From contig CAZRAU010000003.1 in assembly GCA_964598025.1 (NCBI GenBank), positions 1 to 64,000 of the forward strand: a stretch of 64,000 bases of DNA. The letters are read 5' to 3'. Below, one piece after another: positions 10,601 through 19,435 of the stretch (the first letter of the stretch is position 1; each line of letters starts with the position of its first letter). The stretch is from JALGWN01 sp964598025 (GTDB taxonomy: Bacteria; Arandabacterota; Arandabacteria; Arandabacterales; Arandabacteraceae). The translations under genes were made by a program, and so were the position numbers. A model generated the notes under the pieces. That model was not told where the DNA came from and searched no databases. It saw only the letters and a program-made list of their open reading frames with translations.

Positions 10601-13600
10601 TGAGCAAGCCGACGAACATCCGCATGTGACTCGGAGAATTCCACTGCATCACTTCCGCCGAGGTCCACTCGAGCAAGTTGCGATGGGAGACCAGCCGGCG
10701 ATACCCGACCCGCAGAATGGCATCCAGAGCCAGCCAAGCCTGATGCGGAAGGAGCGAGGCATCGACAATCGCCCTGACGAAGTCGTGTCCCATTTTTGAA
10801 AACGAGAAACTCTTCAGGCCCCGACGGCTGGTCACCCAGGTGAAGGGCTCGACCAAAGGGGTGAAAACGATCTGCGCGCCGACCACAATGAGGGCTATCC
10901 ACGCCATTTGAAAGGAGACGAGCCAGGAGGCCACAAGCAAGCTCAGGCTGGTCGCCGGCACCAGGCTCCGACGCAGGTTGTCGAAGATCTTCCAACGGTC
11001 GAACCAGGAGATCGGATTCGGCCCACGCCGCCCTCCGGGTCGGGGAACACGCGGCAGGATCCACTCCGCAACCTGCCAATCGCCTCGAATCCAACGATGC
11101 TGCCGGCTGCTGTAGCTCAGGTAATCCTGCGGGAATTCATCATAGAGCTCGATATCGCTGGCGAGGCCCACCCGGACGTAAGCGCCTTCTATCAAGTCGT
11201 GGGAGAGCAAGTACTCCTCCGGGAAAGTCTTGGAAAGCACTCGGCTGAAAGTGCGAACATCATAGATGCCTTTGCCGTAGTATGAACCCTCGCCGGTGAG
11301 GTCCTGATTGACATCTGAAACCGCCTTGGTATATGGGTCTATCCCTACGACATCGGAGAAGAGCCGGCTGAAGGGCGAGCCGCTCATGCTAGGCAAAGAC
11401 GGGCTGACGCGCGGCTGGATGATGGTGTAGGTGCCGGCAATGACTCTACCCTTGCCATCGAGCAGCGGCCGATTGAGAGGGTGCGCCAGCGTCTCGACCA
11501 TCCTGCGGGCGGCGCCACGAGGCAATTGGGTATCGCTGTCCAGGGTGATGATGAACCTCACGTTGGAAAGCTCGTCCGGATCGCCGACATACACCAGGCG
11601 ACCGGCATCGTCGGGCCGCGTTCCATCGATCAGGCGATTGAGTTCTTCCAGTTTTCCGCGCTTACGCTCCCAACCGATGAACTTGCGCTCGGATTCACTC
11701 CATCTCCGCTCCCGGTGAAAAAGGAAGAAACGCTCTTCACCCTCAGCGCAATACCTGAGATTGAGGGCCTGCAGGTTCTCGGTCGCCATCCGCAGGAGAG
11801 GCTCGTCCTCATCGCAGTGCGCCCGCGATGAATCCGTATAATCCGTGAAAAGACCAAAGACCAGATTTCCCTCTTTGTTGGCCAGGTACCGGATTTCGAG
11901 CTTCTCCAACTCGGCCCGGACGGTCTCCGCGTCCACGAGCAGCATGGGCACGACGACCAGCGTCCGCCATGTGTCAGGAATCCCGAAGGTCTCGAAATCC
12001 ATCTTGGGAAGAGTGCGGGGGGGGAGCAGTCGCGTCACGAGGTAATTCAGGACCTCGAGTGACAGCTGGCTCATTGGGACGACCAGAAGCAAGGCCATGA
12101 GCAACCGGACTTCCAGCCCCTGCCCGCGCAGACCAAACAGGACCGCCAGGGATACCAATAGGGTCAGCGATAAGCCCAGCCCGAGTAAATAGACTCGCGA
12201 GTGATTGCGGAAAATCCAGTGGAGAGCGCGCCGCCGCACAGTCTCGCGGCAATGTAGAAGCCGCACCAGATCCGGCCTCGCATCACCGACGAGACAAGTA
12301 CCGACGTGAGCCCCCCGATCGTCTCTCTTCACTTCGGTTTGAGCCGCATCACGGGTGGCATCGCCGGCCAAGCCGCGGGTCCCTTCCCGGGCCGCCCGCC
12401 CGGCCAGCTCGATGGCACGCCGCGCGACCTCGATCTCCGGCACCCCGGACCCCCGGGCGAGCTCTTCAACCGCACAGCGATACCGATCGCGCGTTTCGAA
12501 GTCCATCTTGGGATAGACGCCGGCCGGATCCAGCCGAAGCACGCGCTCAACCGCGCTCAGATCCTCAAAGATCCGTCTCCAATCCAACAGGGCAAGCTGT
12601 CGCAAGCTTGTGAATGCGTTTCCGATCGATATCCGATCCCTGGTCTGGCGGTTCTGCTCACGCAGGCCAATGTCGCTCAAGGCTTTCCGGAACGTACGCT
12701 CAAGCCAGCTGCGGACCGGACCCGACGCGGCTTCCTCGTCGTAGAGGTGGTCGATCAGCTGGGAAGCAAAGTAGGGGCTCGGGTTGGGTTGCGCCGTGGC
12801 GAGCTCGGCCAGGAAGGAGAAGAGCTGGTTGGGATCGCGCCGATTGGCCGTGATCAGTCTGTTCGCCCAAAAGTCGGCGTTCCCGCGCTCCCGGAGCTCG
12901 GCCAGGGCCCGTGTGGCGAGATTTTGAATACTCTCGATCAGGGCTATGCGGAGCATCTGGGGCACGGCCCATAGCTCTCCTATCGACAGTTGGCCCACAG
13001 CCTGATAGGCCCCGATAAACGCAAGGATGTTTTCCCTGTCCAGGCGCAGGTCCGTATGGGAGACCAGTTCTATTGCGAGGCCATAGATGCGCGGCAAGCC
13101 CCGATAGGGCTCATCAGATAGTACCGGCAGATCGCGGTAGAAACGCCGGGGAAGATTCAGCTGAACCTCCCGTATGTTGCTCTCAATGATGTACTCGTTA
13201 TCGAGAAGCCACTCGGCAGTCGGAGGTACACTTTGCCCAACCCGGCCCGCTTCGGCAAGACTCAGGCAAACCGGATGGATCCACCGGCGGGACCGCTCAA
13301 GCCGTTTCAAGAGCTCGGTTGTCCGCCTCGGATTCGGATCCACCCTGTGTTTCCCGGCCAGGCGCGGCACATACTCCCGGATCTGGGCCGTGGATAGCGG
13401 CGCCGTGGGGACAGAGACATCCCCGGTCAGACTCTCGCACTTCGGGTGCAGGACGAAGACGGCCGGTGGGATCTCCCCGCTTTCCCGGAGCACCGCCACC
13501 GGGAGTTGCAGGGCCCCAACCGGCACTTCGAGAACGAGGGCAGTTTCCTCGGACACCAGCCACCGCGCGTGGTTTTCGAGAAGGCTCCGCGGCAAACCGT

Positions 13601-13931
13601 GCTTCGATCGGCGCATCCACACGGCGGCAATGGCGGCACCGACCAGTCCACCCGCCAGGATCGGAACCAGGCCGGATGGACTTCCTGCAACCATCACGAC
13701 CGGCCGATGGAGGCTGATGGATGCAATGCCGGCCAGGCACGCAGCGGCGACGGAGGATAGTACCACCCAAAGCGCGCGGCGACGGAGGAATGGATCCCAC
13801 GTGCGCATGTCTCCGTCGGCAGCCTTGTAGATCAACACGGCGCGACGGAAGCCCTTCTTTCCGAGGTCACGGAGGGCCCGACGAGCTTCCTCGCGTATTG
13901 CGAAGTAGCCTACGAGAGTGCCTTCTCTCAC
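4635..13931 (-). CDS. ndvB: Cyclic beta-1,2-glucan synthase-like protein (GT84 + glycoamylase-like + GH94)
   Basis: About 3,098 residues from GTG 13931 (AAGGAAG upstream). A GTG at 14075 has no ribosome site. The protein is larger than rhizobial NdvB/ChvB (about 2,830). Order: two N-terminal membrane segments (about residues 45-110), a long linker, more membrane segments (about 610-680), and a GT84 glycosyltransferase with LDSDTQLP near residue 800. Further membrane segments follow, then a glycoamylase-like domain (TSPTNIGLWIVSALGAHDFG near 1215). The C-terminus has paired GH94 phosphorylase modules (FRDQLQDVMAL near 2640, GTGDWNDGMNLVG near 2775, whose Asp is the expected general acid). In known members the transferase primes and extends a beta-1,2-glucan, and the GH94 module trims it to length. 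Periplasmic cyclic or linear beta-glucan synthesis at the inner membrane is inferred. Confidence 0.9.
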   Translation of the reverse strand: MREGTLVGYFAIREEARRALRDLGKKGFRRAVLIYKAADGDMRTWDPFLRRRALWVVLSSVAAACLAGIASISLHRPVVMVAGSPSGLVPILAGGLVGAAIAAVWMRRSKHGLPRSLLENHARWLVSEETALVLEVPVGALQLPVAVLRESGEIPPAVFVLHPKCESLTGDVSVPTAPLSTAQIREYVPRLAGKHRVDPNPRRTTELLKRLERSRRWIHPVCLSLAEAGRVGQSVPPTAEWLLDNEYIIESNIREVQLNLPRRFYRDLPVLSDEPYRGLPRIYGLAIELVSHTDLRLDRENILAFIGAYQAVGQLSIGELWAVPQMLRIALIESIQNLATRALAELRERGNADFWANRLITANRRDPNQLFSFLAELATAQPNPSPYFASQLIDHLYDEEAASGPVRSWLERTFRKALSDIGLREQNRQTRDRISIGNAFTSLRQLALLDWRRIFEDLSAVERVLRLDPAGVYPKMDFETRDRYRCAVEELARGSGVPEIEVARRAIELAGRAAREGTRGLAGDATRDAAQTEVKRDDRGAHVGTCLVGDARPDLVRLLHCRETVRRRALHWIFRNHSRVYLLGLGLSLTLLVSLAVLFGLRGQGLEVRLLMALLLVVPMSQLSLEVLNYLVTRLLPPRTLPKMDFETFGIPDTWRTLVVVPMLLVDAETVRAELEKLEIRYLANKEGNLVFGLFTDYTDSSRAHCDEDEPLLRMATENLQALNLRYCAEGEERFFLFHRERRWSESERKFIGWERKRGKLEELNRLIDGTRPDDAGRLVYVGDPDELSNVRFIITLDSDTQLPRGAARRMVETLAHPLNRPLLDGKGRVIAGTYTIIQPRVSPSLPSMSGSPFSRLFSDVVGIDPYTKAVSDVNQDLTGEGSYYGKGIYDVRTFSRVLSKTFPEEYLLSHDLIEGAYVRVGLASDIELYDEFPQDYLSYSSRQHRWIRGDWQVAEWILPRVPRPGGRRGPNPISWFDRWKIFDNLRRSLVPATSLSLLVASWLVSFQMAWIALIVVGAQIVFTPLVEPFTWVTSRRGLKSFSFSKMGHDFVRAIVDASLLPHQAWLALDAILRVGYRRLVSHRNLLEWTSAEVMQWNSPSHMRMFVGLLSLAGVLSAALAWAVERWRPSSLLAAGPWLALWLVSPLVGWLLTRRPKPRQQQLELADGDLRLLRRVARRTWGYFSDFVGDKTSYLPPDNYQVSHRNQLAMRTSPTNIGLWIVSALGAHDFGYLTVDGVIDKLTRTLKTVGKLERYEGHLLNWYDIETLSPLEPRYVSTVDSGNLLGALWCMEHGLDELIRVPLLDLRAFEGLRDAAEILREIVNTESRGGTADSKTVAGMDTGLIEDLVRTLEAPPDRIADALGVLRRVESIAKTLAEQVRVPAAPARAGESADARPGVAHWVGEISSQVSAWTALADRYLTWIEILDEKSEDDIAQLGAEAVGAWRQGLGRAPSLLDLADGQVACIQVLQSIREAAPRATGPMFEYLDRLIAAFAESRWLAGEIRALGEQLVQGGRALSESINMRFLYDDLRRLFSVGYNVSEGRRDSAYYDLFASEARLGSFIAIARGDVPVEHWFSMSRPYGAIGRRRVLLSWTGTMFEYLMPLIFQRSYANSLLDKATRDAVSIQIAYGRKRRVPWGISESAYGDLDLAKTYQYKAFGVPDLGLKRGLEDEVVIAPYATMLAIDLAPRETVRNLKRLAQLGLLDDYGYYEAMDFSRRPDHGGERGVIVRAYMAHHQGMGFLSLANFVHGNSIQRRFHADPRVRAVEPLLYERIPVLPPLNHISTREKVPSVTSVREAAPSVSKFNTPHTSTPKTQMLSNGRYSLMVTNAGGGHSRWGDHEITRWRSDRTEDRWGTFCYIREPDSARVWSNAYHPVGGKADTYSADFALDRAVFRRVDGGIHSDTEVVVSPEDDVEIRRITLVNRSIRTRRLELTSYIELSMAPHGADLQHPAFSKLFIATEALGDERALLAHRRSRSETDSPIYVAHRLTLEGAEAGPFEFETDRRRFIGRGRTLVNPMGIFQKLTNSQGFVLDPILSLRQSVTLHPGRRVQVTLVLAAGETREQVLRLVSKYGDAHAVNRALDFAWASAQLELRLLHIKPDEARRFQHLASCLLYPSPLMRSAAECIEENHKGQAGLWPYGISGDLPIALVTIGEARDIALVRQMLKAHTYWRKHGLVADLVILNEEPGGYEQPLRERLEALIRTHSMHTGIDKPGGVYLRSADLVPEEDQTLLKASASLVLVSARGTFPQQLGMPLAPPELPEPLAKKRARGEPSPVLPFMELSYFNSLGGFTPDGREYAIYLGPDTNTPAPWVNVIANPTFGTLVSETGSGFTWYGNSRRSRLTQWSNDPVVDPPSEAIYVRDEETGAYWTPTASPVREETAYRTRHGAGYTIFEHNSHGIEQKLTVFVPVDENGGDPIKLQKLQLKNDSSRPRRLSVTYYVEWTLGENREASQMHVTTSWDDEVQAVLARNRDHPEYGNRVAFAALTVPAGSYTGDRTSFLGRNHSNANPAAMERVGLSGRMGAGLDPCAALQATLEMAPGETAEITCMLGEAGSVEEVRKLVETYRGDPAFEEALGRTRAWWDDLLGTIEVHTPELAADLLINRWLLYQSLSCRIWGRSAFYQSGGAFGFRDQLQDVMALIGIRPELAREHILIAASRQFGEGDVQHWWHPPGGAGLRSRISDDLLWLPYVVAQYVRATGDRDILFEEVQFLDSPRLKDDENEVFSTPKVALERATLFEHCRRAVMHGLTFGPHGLPLMGTGDWNDGMNLVGALGKGESIWLAWFLADVLGGMADMADLVGQSGFGRTYREERKALLQRVEQTAWDGKWYLRAIFDDGTPLGSSNNEEAQIDSLPQSWAWLGGGAGKDGAGNDRAVEALESVWSHLVREDEGLVLLLAPPFSSSEPSPGYIKAYPPGVRENGGQYTHAAVWFAMALARRGAGGRAASILRMLNPIERARDSDSVWRYGIEPYVAAADVYRLPGRIGHGGWSWYTGAASWMYQAWVGEILGLKVRGDHLEIAPVIPASWEGFSLRYRHGEAVYEIRVENPEGCERGVAWVEIDGKRGPDGAIPLERGLVKHRVLVHMGKP

Positions 13932-14373
13932 GCTGCTTCCTTGCTTCGCCACTTGGTCTATGCTCCGAGAAACCGCGATGGATTCACTGGATGGAAATCT
14001 CGGCCAACCGCTGCAGTCCTGTTTCCCTGCAGCGGGATTGGATCGCCGCAGCAGTATACGCCCGAAGGATACCACGGAGCAAGCAGTTTGCTGCAGACGT
14101 AAGAGGCGCGGGCGACCGGTGGATTACCACGGCATTACGCGCCTGCCGGGGCCGGGCCACTGTCCCGGTATTCAAACCGGATATAGATTCCTCTGTAGTA
14201 GTTGCTTACAAATGTGCCCCCATAACCAGTACCAGCCTCGCCTGTCCGAAGGTCATAGATCCTGAAGACAAGACTGTGTAGTCCCGCACGCGGATCGAAC
14301 TTGACTTGCCAGACGCCCTGAGCTAGCTTCAGGGTCTGTGGGCCGGGCTATGATGAATGAGGAGACAGCCACC
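13932..14373. other. Divergent intergenic region between the glucan synthase and the phosphohexomutase
   Basis: No convincing gene is seen. Toward the + strand gene there is TTGACT (14301-14306), a 17-bp spacer and TAGCTT, a weak candidate promoter. It overlaps a 6-bp hairpin, CCCTGA...TCAGGG. The GTG at 14075 could extend the glucan synthase by 48 residues into this region. Confidence 0.35.
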
Positions 14374-15735
14374 ATGAGCGGCATCTTCAAGGCTTACGAT
14401 ATTCGGGGTGCCTACCCCGGGGAATTGGATGAGGGGACCGCCGAAGAAATAGGGCACGCCCTGGTTACCTATCTCAACGCAAGCCGGATCGCCATCGGCC
14501 GTGACATGCGGCTCTCGTCACAGCATCTTGCCGAGGCATTTGTCAGGGGAGCTCTGTCCGCCGGCGCGGAGGTAAGCGACATGGGGATGGTTACCACCCC
14601 GATGCTTTACTATGGCATCATAGAAGGCGGCTTCGACGGCGGCGCCATGGTCACAGCATCACATCTCCCGGGCAATATGAACGGCTTCAAACTCTGCCGC
14701 AAGGCGGCGATCCCCCTGAGCGGTGATCATGGTCTGCCCGACATTGAGCGCCTGGTGGGAAACAGACCGATCCGGTGCCGCAGGCCTGCCGAAGGTTCAT
14801 ACAAGACACGTGACTTGTTCGAAGCCTACATCAACAAACTGGACATGTTCGTCCATAACCGGACTTCTCTCAAGATCGTCGTCGATGCGGGAAATGGCAT
14901 GGCAGGTCCGGAGGTCGCCGCGCTCTTCGCCCGGATGCCCTTGTGGCAGCTCACGCCCATGTATATGGATCCGGACGGGAGGTTCCCCCACCATGTCGCC
15001 AATCCGTTGATTCCATCGACCACTGCCGGACTTCAGGCCATGGTTGTACGGGAGGGCGCCGACATAGGCGTGGCATTCGATGGAGACGCCGATCGCTGCG
15101 GCTTTGTCGATGAGCGTGGCCGGCGAATCGCCGAGGATCTGGTGACCGCACTTATCGCGCAGTTTCTTCTCAAGCAAGAGCCTGGTGCGACCATCCTCTA
15201 TGACCTCAGGTCAAGCCGAGTCGTCCCCGAGACTATCACGCGGCTCGGCGGAAAGGCAATCCGCTCGCGCGTGGGACACGCCTTCATAAAAGCGAGGATG
15301 AGAGAGGAGAACGCCATCTTCGCCGGTGAGCTCTCCGGTCACTACTACTACCGGGACATGGGGTTTACCGACAATGCGATGATGACCATGATCCATATTC
15401 TGAACCTGCTGATGTCCATAGGTGAGCCGCTTTCCGGGCTTGTTCTCCCGCTTATGCGATACGCATCCACAGGCGAGATCAACCTGAAGGTAGGAGACAA
15501 GAGCGCGGTTCTCGCCTTTCTGGAGACGGCCTTCGCCGACGGCAAACATGACCACCTCGATGGCTTGACGGTCGAGTATGGTACCTGGTGGTTCAATATT
15601 CGGCCATCTAACACCGAACCGGTGTTGCGCCTGAATCTCGAAGCCGAGAACAGAACTGCGGCGGAGCATGGCAAGATAGCGGTCCTCAAGGCCGTAGCCG
15701 AAGCGGACCCGTCCGTGGAAGTTATTACGGGGTAA
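14374..15735 (+). CDS. Phosphomannomutase/phosphoglucomutase
   Basis: 453 residues from ATG 14374 (GAGGAG upstream). Starts at 14338 and 14350 are possible but lengthen the protein beyond the conserved MSGIFKAYDIRG opening. All four alpha-D-phosphohexomutase signatures are visible: the phosphoserine loop TASHLPGNMNGFK with Ser96, the magnesium loop DGDADR at 236-241, the sugar-binding loop GELSGHYYYRD, and the phosphate-binding loop RPSNTEPVLRLN. The enzyme interconverts 6-phospho and 1-phospho sugars (mannose or glucose) in the cytoplasm and so supplies NDP-sugars. It lies divergently next to the glucan synthase, consistent with a role in providing UDP-glucose or GDP-mannose. The exact sugar preference cannot be read from the sequence. 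Confidence 0.92.
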   Translation: MSGIFKAYDIRGAYPGELDEGTAEEIGHALVTYLNASRIAIGRDMRLSSQHLAEAFVRGALSAGAEVSDMGMVTTPMLYYGIIEGGFDGGAMVTASHLPGNMNGFKLCRKAAIPLSGDHGLPDIERLVGNRPIRCRRPAEGSYKTRDLFEAYINKLDMFVHNRTSLKIVVDAGNGMAGPEVAALFARMPLWQLTPMYMDPDGRFPHHVANPLIPSTTAGLQAMVVREGADIGVAFDGDADRCGFVDERGRRIAEDLVTALIAQFLLKQEPGATILYDLRSSRVVPETITRLGGKAIRSRVGHAFIKARMREENAIFAGELSGHYYYRDMGFTDNAMMTMIHILNLLMSIGEPLSGLVLPLMRYASTGEINLKVGDKSAVLAFLETAFADGKHDHLDGLTVEYGTWWFNIRPSNTEPVLRLNLEAENRTAAEHGKIAVLKAVAEADPSVEVITG

Positions 15736-15835
15736 CCTGAAAGCGTTCTGGGCATCTAAAGTCCGTGCCGCAGCCAATGCCCGACCCGGCGGAGCCGCCT
15801 GCGGCCGCATACGACCGCCGGCCAAGGGGGAATGC

Positions 15836-18280
15836 GTGAATCCGACATCACTCACTACCGAGGCAAGCAGGAAGGCAAGCATCGACGAGGTGCTCCGGCA
15901 TCTCTCGGCCTCGAAGGAGGGGCTTGCGACGTCAGAAGCCGAAAGACGTCGCGGGCAATACGGCGCGAACGACATACCGGAGAAAAAGACCAATCCGCTG
16001 GTCAAGTTCCTTAGCTATTTCTGGGGTCCTATTCCCTGGATGATCGAGGCCGCCGCGATCATTTCCGCCGCCATACACCGATGGGAGGACTTCTTTATCA
16101 TTTTCGCGCTGCTTCTGATAAACGCAGTCGTGGGTTTCAGGCAAGAGCACAGTGCGGATAACGCAATTGAACTGCTTAAGAGGAAGCTCGCGCTCAAGGC
16201 GAGGGTATTGCGTGACGCCACGTGGGCGGAGCTGCCCGCGGCAGAAATCGTACCCGGCGACGTCATACGTGTCCGCCTGGGTGATATCTTCCCGGCAGAC
16301 GTCAAACTCATAGACGGCGATTACCTTCAGGTCGACGAGTCGGCCCTAACCGGCGAGTCCTTGCCGGTCGACAAGCATGCGTCCGACGTTGGATATTCAG
16401 GCTCCGTTATCCGCCAGGGCGAGATGGATGCGGTCGTAGTCACGACCGGCATGAACACATACTTCGGGATGACGGCGAAACTGGTGGAGGGGGCCAAGAC
16501 GCAGAGTCATTTCCAGAAGGCAATCGTGAAGATAGGCGATTACTTGATCGTCCTCGCAATCATGCTGGTCGCCCTGATCTTCCTGGTCGCTGTCTTCCGC
16601 CACGAAGGTATGGCACAGACGCTTCAGTTCGCCCTGGTTCTCACCGTTGCCGCGATCCCGGCGGCCCTGCCTGCGGTTCTTTCGATCACCATGGCAGTGG
16701 GTGCCGTGGCGCTTGCCGGGAAAGAGGCCATAGTAAGCAGATTGGTCGCAATCGAAGAGATGGCCGGCATGGATGTCCTGTGTTCGGATAAGACCGGCAC
16801 CATTACCAAGAACGAGCTCACCGTCGGCGAGATCAAACCTCTCGGCCTGTTCGCAACGGAACAAGTCCTCCTGTTCGCAACGCTCGCATCCCGTGAAGAG
16901 GACAAAGACGCGATCGATACGGCGATCATAGCGAGAGCCGCGAGCGCCGGACAGGGCCACGCTCTAGCCGAACGTTACAAGGCAGTAGCCTTCAAACCTT
17001 TCGACCCGGTGGCAAAGCGGACGGAGGCCACCATTGACGGACCTCAGGGCCGTTTCAAGGTGACCAAGGGCGCTCCGCAGGTCATCCTGTCGCTTATCGC
17101 CGATGGCCAAGCGCTCAGGGATCAAGTCGACGAAGGGGTAAACAGCTTCGCCGCCAAAGGGTACCGCGCACTTGGGGTAGCCACGGCCGGCGACAACAGT
17201 GACTGGCAATTCGCAGGCCTCATCGCGCTATATGATCCCCCTCGCGAGGATTCCGCCGAGACCATAAAGACCGCCCGCAACATGGGTGTACAGGTCAAAA
17301 TGGTCACGGGCGATCATGAGGCGATTGCCAAGGAGATTGCGAAAGAGGTGAATCTGGATACCAACATACTGCCGGCGTCGGCTTTCCTGGATAGGAACGA
17401 CACGGAGGCCCTGGCTGTAGTCGAGGGCGCGTCAGGTTTTGCCAGGGTCTTCCCGGAGCACAAGTATCACATAGTGGAGATCCTCCAGGCCGCAAAACAC
17501 ATCGTCGGCATGACCGGAGACGGCGTAAATGACGCCCCTGCACTCAAGAAGGCGGACGTCGGGATAGCCGTCGCGGGAGCCAACGATGCGGCGAAATCCG
17601 CGGCTGCAATAGTCCTCACCAGACCCGGCCTGTCAGTGATCATAGACGCGATAAAGCAGAGCCGTCAGATCTTCCAGCGTATGAACAACTATGCGGTATA
17701 TCGTATATCCGAGACCATCCGAGTCTTATTCTTCACTACGCTGTCAATCATCGTCTTTCGCTTCTATCCCGTGACGGCTCTGATGATAGTCCTCTTGGCT
17801 CTCCTGAATGATCTGCCGATCATGACGATCGCCTATGACAACGTCAAGTACTCGAACGAGCCCGAGAAATGGAACATACGGACCCTCTTGGGCATCGCCA
17901 CATTCATCGGGCTCATCGGAGTAGTATCATCGTTCGGGGTCCTGTATATCGGTCGAGATGTCTTGCACCTGAGTCGCGATGTTCTGCAGTCTTTCATTTA
18001 TCTCAAGCTATCGGTTGCGGGACATACCGTTCTTCTTGCCGCCCGGACGCGGGGTCCCTTCTGGTCCGTGAAGCCGGCCCGGCCCCTTTTGCTCGCGGTC
18101 ATATCCACCCAGATCGTCGCGACCCTGATCACGGTTTACGGGATCCTCTTGCCTGCCATGGGCTGGAGAAACGCTCTCTTCATCTGGGCATACGCGTTGG
18201 TGGCTTTTGTCATTACCGACTCTCTGAAGGTCGCTTTCTACAGGGTGTTGGATCACAAGGGATTGCGGTGGGCAAGATAG
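15836..18280 (+). CDS. Plasma-membrane proton-translocating P-type ATPase (P3A)
   Basis: 814 residues from GTG 15836, with AAGGGGG upstream. The protein shows the cation-ATPase N-terminal domain, an actuator domain with TGES near residue 172, the phosphorylation motif DKTGTITKNE with Asp318, and the hinge GDGVNDAPAL. The order of about ten membrane segments and the short C-terminus match bacterial relatives of the fungal/plant H+-ATPases (P3A). TM6 carries the ALLNDLP sequence typical of this class. It should extrude protons at the expense of ATP, setting membrane potential or internal pH. No regulatory C-terminal extension is seen. It follows the phosphohexomutase at 100 bp on the same strand and converges with the sensor kinase gene. 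Confidence 0.93.
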   Translation: MNPTSLTTEASRKASIDEVLRHLSASKEGLATSEAERRRGQYGANDIPEKKTNPLVKFLSYFWGPIPWMIEAAAIISAAIHRWEDFFIIFALLLINAVVGFRQEHSADNAIELLKRKLALKARVLRDATWAELPAAEIVPGDVIRVRLGDIFPADVKLIDGDYLQVDESALTGESLPVDKHASDVGYSGSVIRQGEMDAVVVTTGMNTYFGMTAKLVEGAKTQSHFQKAIVKIGDYLIVLAIMLVALIFLVAVFRHEGMAQTLQFALVLTVAAIPAALPAVLSITMAVGAVALAGKEAIVSRLVAIEEMAGMDVLCSDKTGTITKNELTVGEIKPLGLFATEQVLLFATLASREEDKDAIDTAIIARAASAGQGHALAERYKAVAFKPFDPVAKRTEATIDGPQGRFKVTKGAPQVILSLIADGQALRDQVDEGVNSFAAKGYRALGVATAGDNSDWQFAGLIALYDPPREDSAETIKTARNMGVQVKMVTGDHEAIAKEIAKEVNLDTNILPASAFLDRNDTEALAVVEGASGFARVFPEHKYHIVEILQAAKHIVGMTGDGVNDAPALKKADVGIAVAGANDAAKSAAAIVLTRPGLSVIIDAIKQSRQIFQRMNNYAVYRISETIRVLFFTTLSIIVFRFYPVTALMIVLLALLNDLPIMTIAYDNVKYSNEPEKWNIRTLLGIATFIGLIGVVSSFGVLYIGRDVLHLSRDVLQSFIYLKLSVAGHTVLLAARTRGPFWSVKPARPLLLAVISTQIVATLITVYGILLPAMGWRNALFIWAYALVAFVITDSLKVAFYRVLDHKGLRWAR

Positions 18281-18282
18281 CC

Positions 18283-18300
18283 TGCCGGAGACAGCCGGCA
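18283..18300. terminator. Short hairpin between convergent genes
   Basis: TGCCGG-AGACAG-CCGGCA forms a perfect 6-bp stem immediately after the ATPase stop. TTGCCTTT follows on the + strand, a weak T-rich tail. It sits between the ATPase and the convergent sensor-kinase gene and could terminate the former. Confidence 0.4.
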
Positions 18301-18319
18301 TTGCCTTTGAGGTGTGCCG

Positions 18320-19357
18320 TTAAGTAACTTCCGGGGATCCGGGCGGTTGTGCACAACCCGGGAGATCGAACCAGAACGAAGCCCCGCCATGGGGAAGGTT
18401 CCTCACCTCAATACGGCTGCCGTGTGCCTGGACTACACGCTGTGCTATCGCAAGCCCCAAACCGCTGCCGCCCTCCCGTTGTCCTGCAAACGGCTCAAAG
18501 AGCTTCTGCAACATATCCTCCGGTATGCCTCGCCCGGAGTCGCGAACCTCGACACGGAGCAGCCCCCCCGGCTTGCAGCATAGCGATAGATGGACGCTGC
18601 CGCCGCGCGGCGTATAATGAACGGCGTTGTCAATCAGGTTGATCAACACCTGCACCATCCTATCGAGGTCACAGTTCAGCCTGAGTTCAGGCGAATCGCA
18701 CGATTCAACCAAACTGACGCCATTGGTCTCTGCCACAAGCCCCATCACATCCCGGGTTCGATCCAGCAGGTCGCCGGCGCGGCACGATTCCATTTGGACG
18801 GGCTGAAAACGCGCGAAATCCAGCGCGTCGTGCACCAGACGCTCGAGACGGGCGGATTCAACCTTTATGACCTCGAGGTTCTCCCGGGAGTCCAGCGCCA
18901 GACCGTTCCGGCGCAGAAGCATCCGCGCAAAACCGCCGATAGCTATCAGGGGCGACTTCATCTCGTGTGCCATCATCGCGGCCGCCTTTCCCAGGGAGGC
19001 AAGCCGCTCCGCCTCCTGCGCCTTTCGGTGGTGTTCACGTTCCCTGTTTACAATGGTCCCCACAAGCACTCCGACCCCGAACAGCAGCGCCAGGTCGAGG
19101 GCAAAATCCAGAAGCAGCGCCTTGGGCGTGAAATCCCTGAGCGCAAGCGATGGTCCATAGATCAGAGCTATCACGCTCGCCGCAAGCAGGCCGCCCCGTA
19201 GACCATAGATGAGTGCCGCAAGTGTCACTGGAACATAGTAGAGCTTGGCGTAGATCACCTGGTCCGCTTCCAACCTGGCGCTGGTCACGTAGTGCAAGAT
19301 GCTTATCGTAACGACCATCGTGCCTATTGTGACAAACGATCTTCTGTTCTCGGACAT
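18320..19357 (-). CDS. Membrane sensor histidine kinase
   Basis: 345 residues from ATG 19357 (GGAGG and AGGA upstream). An ATG at 19423 would add an Arg-rich leader and sits 12 nt after the phosphoketolase stop, so it remains possible. About four membrane segments occupy residues 8-104, in the manner of MASE/DUF4118-like input domains, with no large periplasmic loop. The HisKA H box is MMAHEMKSP with His131. The ATPase domain has the N box (NLIDNAVHYTP), G1 (DSGRGIPE) and G2 (GGSGLGLA). It should autophosphorylate and pass the phosphate to a response regulator, but none is encoded in the window. As the last gene of the phosphoketolase block, it may sense membrane or energy state. The signal is unknown. 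Confidence 0.88.
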   Translation of the reverse strand: MSENRRSFVTIGTMVVTISILHYVTSARLEADQVIYAKLYYVPVTLAALIYGLRGGLLAASVIALIYGPSLALRDFTPKALLLDFALDLALLFGVGVLVGTIVNREREHHRKAQEAERLASLGKAAAMMAHEMKSPLIAIGGFARMLLRRNGLALDSRENLEVIKVESARLERLVHDALDFARFQPVQMESCRAGDLLDRTRDVMGLVAETNGVSLVESCDSPELRLNCDLDRMVQVLINLIDNAVHYTPRGGSVHLSLCCKPGGLLRVEVRDSGRGIPEDMLQKLFEPFAGQREGGSGLGLAIAQRVVQAHGSRIEVRNLPHGGASFWFDLPGCAQPPGSPEVT

Positions 19358-19435
19358 ATCCTGCGGACCTCCGCCGTTGCCGGATCGTCTGCTCAGAAAG
19401 GGCCGCGAGCGTAAGATCTTCATCCGGAGCTCATG

